Source of the DNA: Acidimicrobiaceae bacterium
GTDB lineage: Bacteria; Actinomycetota; Acidimicrobiia; Acidimicrobiales; RAAP-2
DNA: 36,137 bases
Direction: 5' to 3'
Assembly (NCBI GenBank): GCA_003160635.1
Contig: PMLV01000091.1
Span: 11,585-47,721, forward strand
Positions 34,222-36,137 of the stretch are shown piece by piece. How positions within the stretch are numbered: position 1 is the stretch's first letter; each line of letters opens with the position of its first letter. The position numbers and the translations under genes are program-made. Under the pieces are notes generated by a model that was given only the letters and a program-made list of their open reading frames with translations, made no database searches and was not told where the DNA came from.

Positions 34222-34473
34222 TCAGGAGGAACGTATGGATGCGCCACCGAGGCGCGTCCCGACCCGGATCAGCAAGGTACCCACGTGCTGCCCGATGGGG
34301 TGCCGCTCCGCAAGGGTTCCCGCGGGATGCGTCCCGGACCCGATCCCCGGCAGGAGCACGTGGTACGCGACCGCCGCCGGGTCCCCCGAGGCCTGATCCG
34401 CCGCGCCACTGAGGATGGACAGATCGCGCCGGTGCTCCTCCGCCATTCGTTCTCCGAGCCACGAATACCCCAT
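34222..34473 (-). CDS. 83-aa protein of unknown function, first in the hydrolase operon
   Basis: ATG 34473 sits 7 nt after an ideal Shine-Dalgarno AGGAGG (34486-34481), the strongest in the window, and behind a good promoter (34512-34540). The product begins MGYSWLGERMAEEHRRDL, similar in style to small actinobacterial proteins with an AE-EHRRDL helix, and ends QHVGTLLIRVGTRLGGASIRSS. No membrane span, cysteine or metal motif. It could be a regulator or accessory factor of the downstream hydrolase; nothing in the sequence decides this. Confidence 0.72.
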   Translation of the reverse strand: MGYSWLGERMAEEHRRDLSILSGAADQASGDPAAVAYHVLLPGIGSGTHPAGTLAERHPIGQHVGTLLIRVGTRLGGASIRSS

Positions 34474-34511
34474 CTGCTCACCTCCTCCGTCTCGTCCGAA
34501 CCACAGCGTTC

Positions 34512-34540
34512 ATTCTAGCCGGAAGTTGACACATAATCAA
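34512..34540 (-). promoter_or_regulatory. promoter of the 83-aa/hydrolase/SDR operon
   Basis: On the minus strand TTGATT (34540-34535), 17 bp, TAGAAT (34517-34512). Near-consensus sigma70-type promoter; transcription would start near 34505, leaving about 32 nt before the ATG. Confidence 0.75.
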
Positions 34541-34541
34541 C
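34525..34541. promoter_or_regulatory. inverted repeat spanning both -35 boxes
   Basis: GTTGA (34525-34529) and TCAAC (34537-34541) flank 7 bp. A second near-palindrome TATTCTAGTATA (34544-34555, one mismatched pair) covers the rightward -10. Either could be the operator of the divergent regulator. Confidence 0.5.
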
Positions 34542-34554
34542 AATATTCTAGTAT
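34526..34554 (+). promoter_or_regulatory. promoter of the ArsR-type regulator, leaderless
   Basis: Consensus TTGACA (34526-34531), 17 bp, TAGTAT (34549-34554), ending 6 nt before ATG 34561, so transcription probably starts at the initiation codon. Its -35 is interleaved with that of the leftward promoter. Confidence 0.75.
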
Positions 34555-34560
34555 AGGTGT

Positions 34561-35583
34561 ATGCCTATGACCATGGCCGAAGCGGCGACCCGCCCACCGA
34601 GCCGGACGTATCTCTCGGGTCCGTCGTTGGCGTGCGACCTGACCTGGATCCTGTGGGTCGCGTTGGAGCCCGAATGGCGGGACAACCACCCGCTCGCTTC
34701 TCACATCCTCGAGCAACGAGACGATGTGGTGGACCGCATCCGCGCGTTCTGGGCCGATACGGGACCCGGCATTTGCTTCACGGAAGTGCAGATCCTGGCC
34801 CATCATGCCGGAGCGCTCGGTGAGACCTCCCCCACCGCACTGTGGACGGCCCTGGAGTCGGCCGTGCCCACGGTACCGACCGACCTGGGATTGGAATCAG
34901 AGAGCGCCGAGGATCGAGCGGTCTTCCTCCGGCGATTGGAGCGGTTGAAGTCCTCTCCGACCCTGGTCCGCTCCTATCTCGACCTGCTGCGCCAGGTATG
35001 GGATCTCGTCGATGACGTCTGGCAGGCGGCGCGGCCCCGGTTGGAGGAGGCCGGGCGGCACGTGGTGCGGCAGCTCGAGGCGGGACACGGCTTGGGGGAA
35101 CTGGTGGGTGACCATTGCGAGGCCTTCATGTCGTGGCTCCCGGACATCAACGCCCGCATCGAGTCCGGCCAACCCCTCCTCGTCGCGCCGTGCTTGTTCT
35201 TCGGCAAGAGCCTCTATCTGGAATTCCCGGGACTCACGCTGGTGGGCTCCGGCTTCGAGCGAAACGACGCCGAGGCACGAGCGCGCACCGAAGCGTTGGC
35301 GCGCCGCCTCAAGACGGTCGCCGATCCCACACGCCTGGCTTTGCTGCACTACCTGGCGGTGACACCGAGCACGGTGGGGGACCTCGCAACCAGCTTCGGC
35401 CTGGCCCAACCGACCGTGAGCATGCATGCGAAGTCACTCCGCGAATCGGGCCTCGTGCGGGCTGAGCGCCAGGACGGGCGCCTTCGGCTCAGTGCTGACC
35501 CCGACGCGCTCGAGAACCTGCTCGAGGAATTGCGCGGCGTCGTCGTTCGGGCCGGAGCCGGGGTCACGGCCGCCGGCGAATAG
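34561..35583 (+). CDS. ArsR-type winged-helix regulator with large N-terminal domain (DUF5937-like)
   Basis: 340 aa. Residues 250-312 (LKTVADPTRLALLHYLAV...VGDLATSFGLAQPTVSMHAKSLRESGLVRAERQDGRLRLSAD) form a clear ArsR winged helix with recognition helix QPTVSMHAKSLRES. The preceding 240 or so residues are mostly helical and resemble the DUF5937 region found before ArsR domains in actinobacteria; this is from memory. The metal-binding ELCVC-type motif of classical ArsR is absent, so the signal is probably an organic ligand sensed by the N-terminal domain. It is divergent from the 83-aa/hydrolase/SDR genes and converges on a DHA2 exporter gene; it may control either or both. Confidence 0.85.
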   Translation: MPMTMAEAATRPPSRTYLSGPSLACDLTWILWVALEPEWRDNHPLASHILEQRDDVVDRIRAFWADTGPGICFTEVQILAHHAGALGETSPTALWTALESAVPTVPTDLGLESESAEDRAVFLRRLERLKSSPTLVRSYLDLLRQVWDLVDDVWQAARPRLEEAGRHVVRQLEAGHGLGELVGDHCEAFMSWLPDINARIESGQPLLVAPCLFFGKSLYLEFPGLTLVGSGFERNDAEARARTEALARRLKTVADPTRLALLHYLAVTPSTVGDLATSFGLAQPTVSMHAKSLRESGLVRAERQDGRLRLSADPDALENLLEELRGVVVRAGAGVTAAGE

Positions 35584-35606
35584 CCGCTGCAGGCTCCCGT
35601 ACGTCG

Positions 35607-36137
35607 CTAACGCTCGATCAACCCGGCCGCCACGGTTTCGGCCTCCGTCACACTGCCCCCTCCGGCGTCCGGGGTCGACATCTGCGACGTGGTACGCAAG
35701 GGGATCTCCGTCATCACCAGGCTGAGCACGAAGGCCAGCACGGTGAAGGGCACCGCGACGAGGAACACATCTCGGAGCCCGTGGCTGAAGGCGTCGACGA
35801 CCACGGCGCGCTGCGCCGCCGGCAGGCGATTGATCTGCGCCGGGTTCACGACGATGCTGCCGCCCTTGAGCAGCGACAGCGTGGCCTTGGAGGCATGCTC
35901 GGACAACTGGCGCAACAACCGGTTGTCGAAGACGGCGCCGAGCGCCGAGACCCCGAACGCGCCACCGATGCTGCGGGAGAACGCTGCGGTCGAGGTGGCC
36001 ACGCCGAGCCGCGAGTAGGGCACCGCGTTCTGCACCGCCACGACGAGCACCTGCATCACCAGACCGATACCGAGCCCGACGACGAACATGTAGACCGAGG
36101 CCACCGGCAGGGTCGTGTGTGGACCGAGGCGTGAGAG
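35607..36137 (-). CDS. DHA2-family MFS exporter, C-terminal part (5' end beyond window)
   Basis: 177 codons visible. The frame continues to the window edge, with LSRLGPHTTLPVASVYMF matching the paralogue's corresponding region (LSLIGVDTSALLTAVYMF). The segment VYMFVVGLGIGLVMQVLVVAVQNAVPYSRLGVATSTAAFSRSIGGAFG aligns closely with the transporter at 14136-16217. The last helices (VFLVAVPFTVLAFVLSLVMTEIPLR) are followed by a short tail of about 28 residues, so the MarR-like domain of the paralogue is missing. Substrate unknown; convergent with the ArsR-type regulator, 23 bp apart. Confidence 0.88.
   Translation of the reverse strand, partial: LSRLGPHTTLPVASVYMFVVGLGIGLVMQVLVVAVQNAVPYSRLGVATSTAAFSRSIGGAFGVSALGAVFDNRLLRQLSEHASKATLSLLKGGSIVVNPAQINRLPAAQRAVVVDAFSHGLRDVFLVAVPFTVLAFVLSLVMTEIPLRTTSQMSTPDAGGGSVTEAETVAAGLIER

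Overview
The window is GC-rich chromosomal DNA of an actinobacterium. It carries the division and cell-wall (dcw) gene order mraZ-rsmH-ftsL-ftsI together with a DUF3040 protein, an MptB-type mannosyltransferase, ergothioneine genes and a threonine-rich secreted CapA-like protein. The class Acidimicrobiia would fit best, but that is an inference from gene content and style and not from a marker gene. I see no tRNA, rRNA, CRISPR array, insertion sequence or prophage gene. Both ends cut genes: ftsI at the left and a DHA2-family transporter at the right.

Layout. 1-7060 (minus strand): DUF3040 membrane protein, ROK sugar kinase, a 102-aa conserved protein, HNH nuclease, lipoate-ligase-like protein, then mraZ, rsmH, ftsL and ftsI. 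The last three overlap by 1-4 nt. A 17-bp-spaced promoter covered by five 10-bp-periodic MraZ-box-like repeats precedes mraZ. 7403-11798 (plus): acyl-CoA synthetase, low-Mr tyrosine phosphatase, CapA-like protein and an extradiol dioxygenase of the DOPA/LigB type. 11820-14125: a GH4 glycosidase and a BadF-type N-acetylglucosamine kinase, divergent with only 23 bp between start codons. 14136-18622: a 693-aa DHA2 transporter fused to a MarR-like domain, then divergently nhaA and a nitronate monooxygenase. 18825-21475: a PadR regulator with a histidine-rich head and a two-gene ABC exporter behind a perfect 16-bp palindrome.

21487-31762 is mostly envelope glycan and thiol metabolism: a PMT-like glycosyltransferase, a PAP2 protein, a DUF427 protein, a compact egtB-egtD ergothioneine pair, a YfhO-like membrane protein and an MptB-like mannosyltransferase. 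31779-35583 is a small accessory locus: a short-chain dehydrogenase, a sulfatase-fold phosphonate/phosphate ester hydrolase and an 83-aa protein on the minus strand. These are read from a promoter interlocked with that of a divergent ArsR-type regulator.

The strongest non-coding signals are the mraZ promoter with its repeat array, the interlocked divergent promoters at 34512-34560, and the PadR palindrome. A recurring arrangement places a -10-like hexamer 6-7 nt before the start codon of several genes, which suggests leaderless transcripts. No whole system here is clearly without precedent. The least explained pieces are the ArsR/83-aa/hydrolase/dehydrogenase locus, the transporter-regulator fusion, and the Pro-Arg repeat tail of FtsI.
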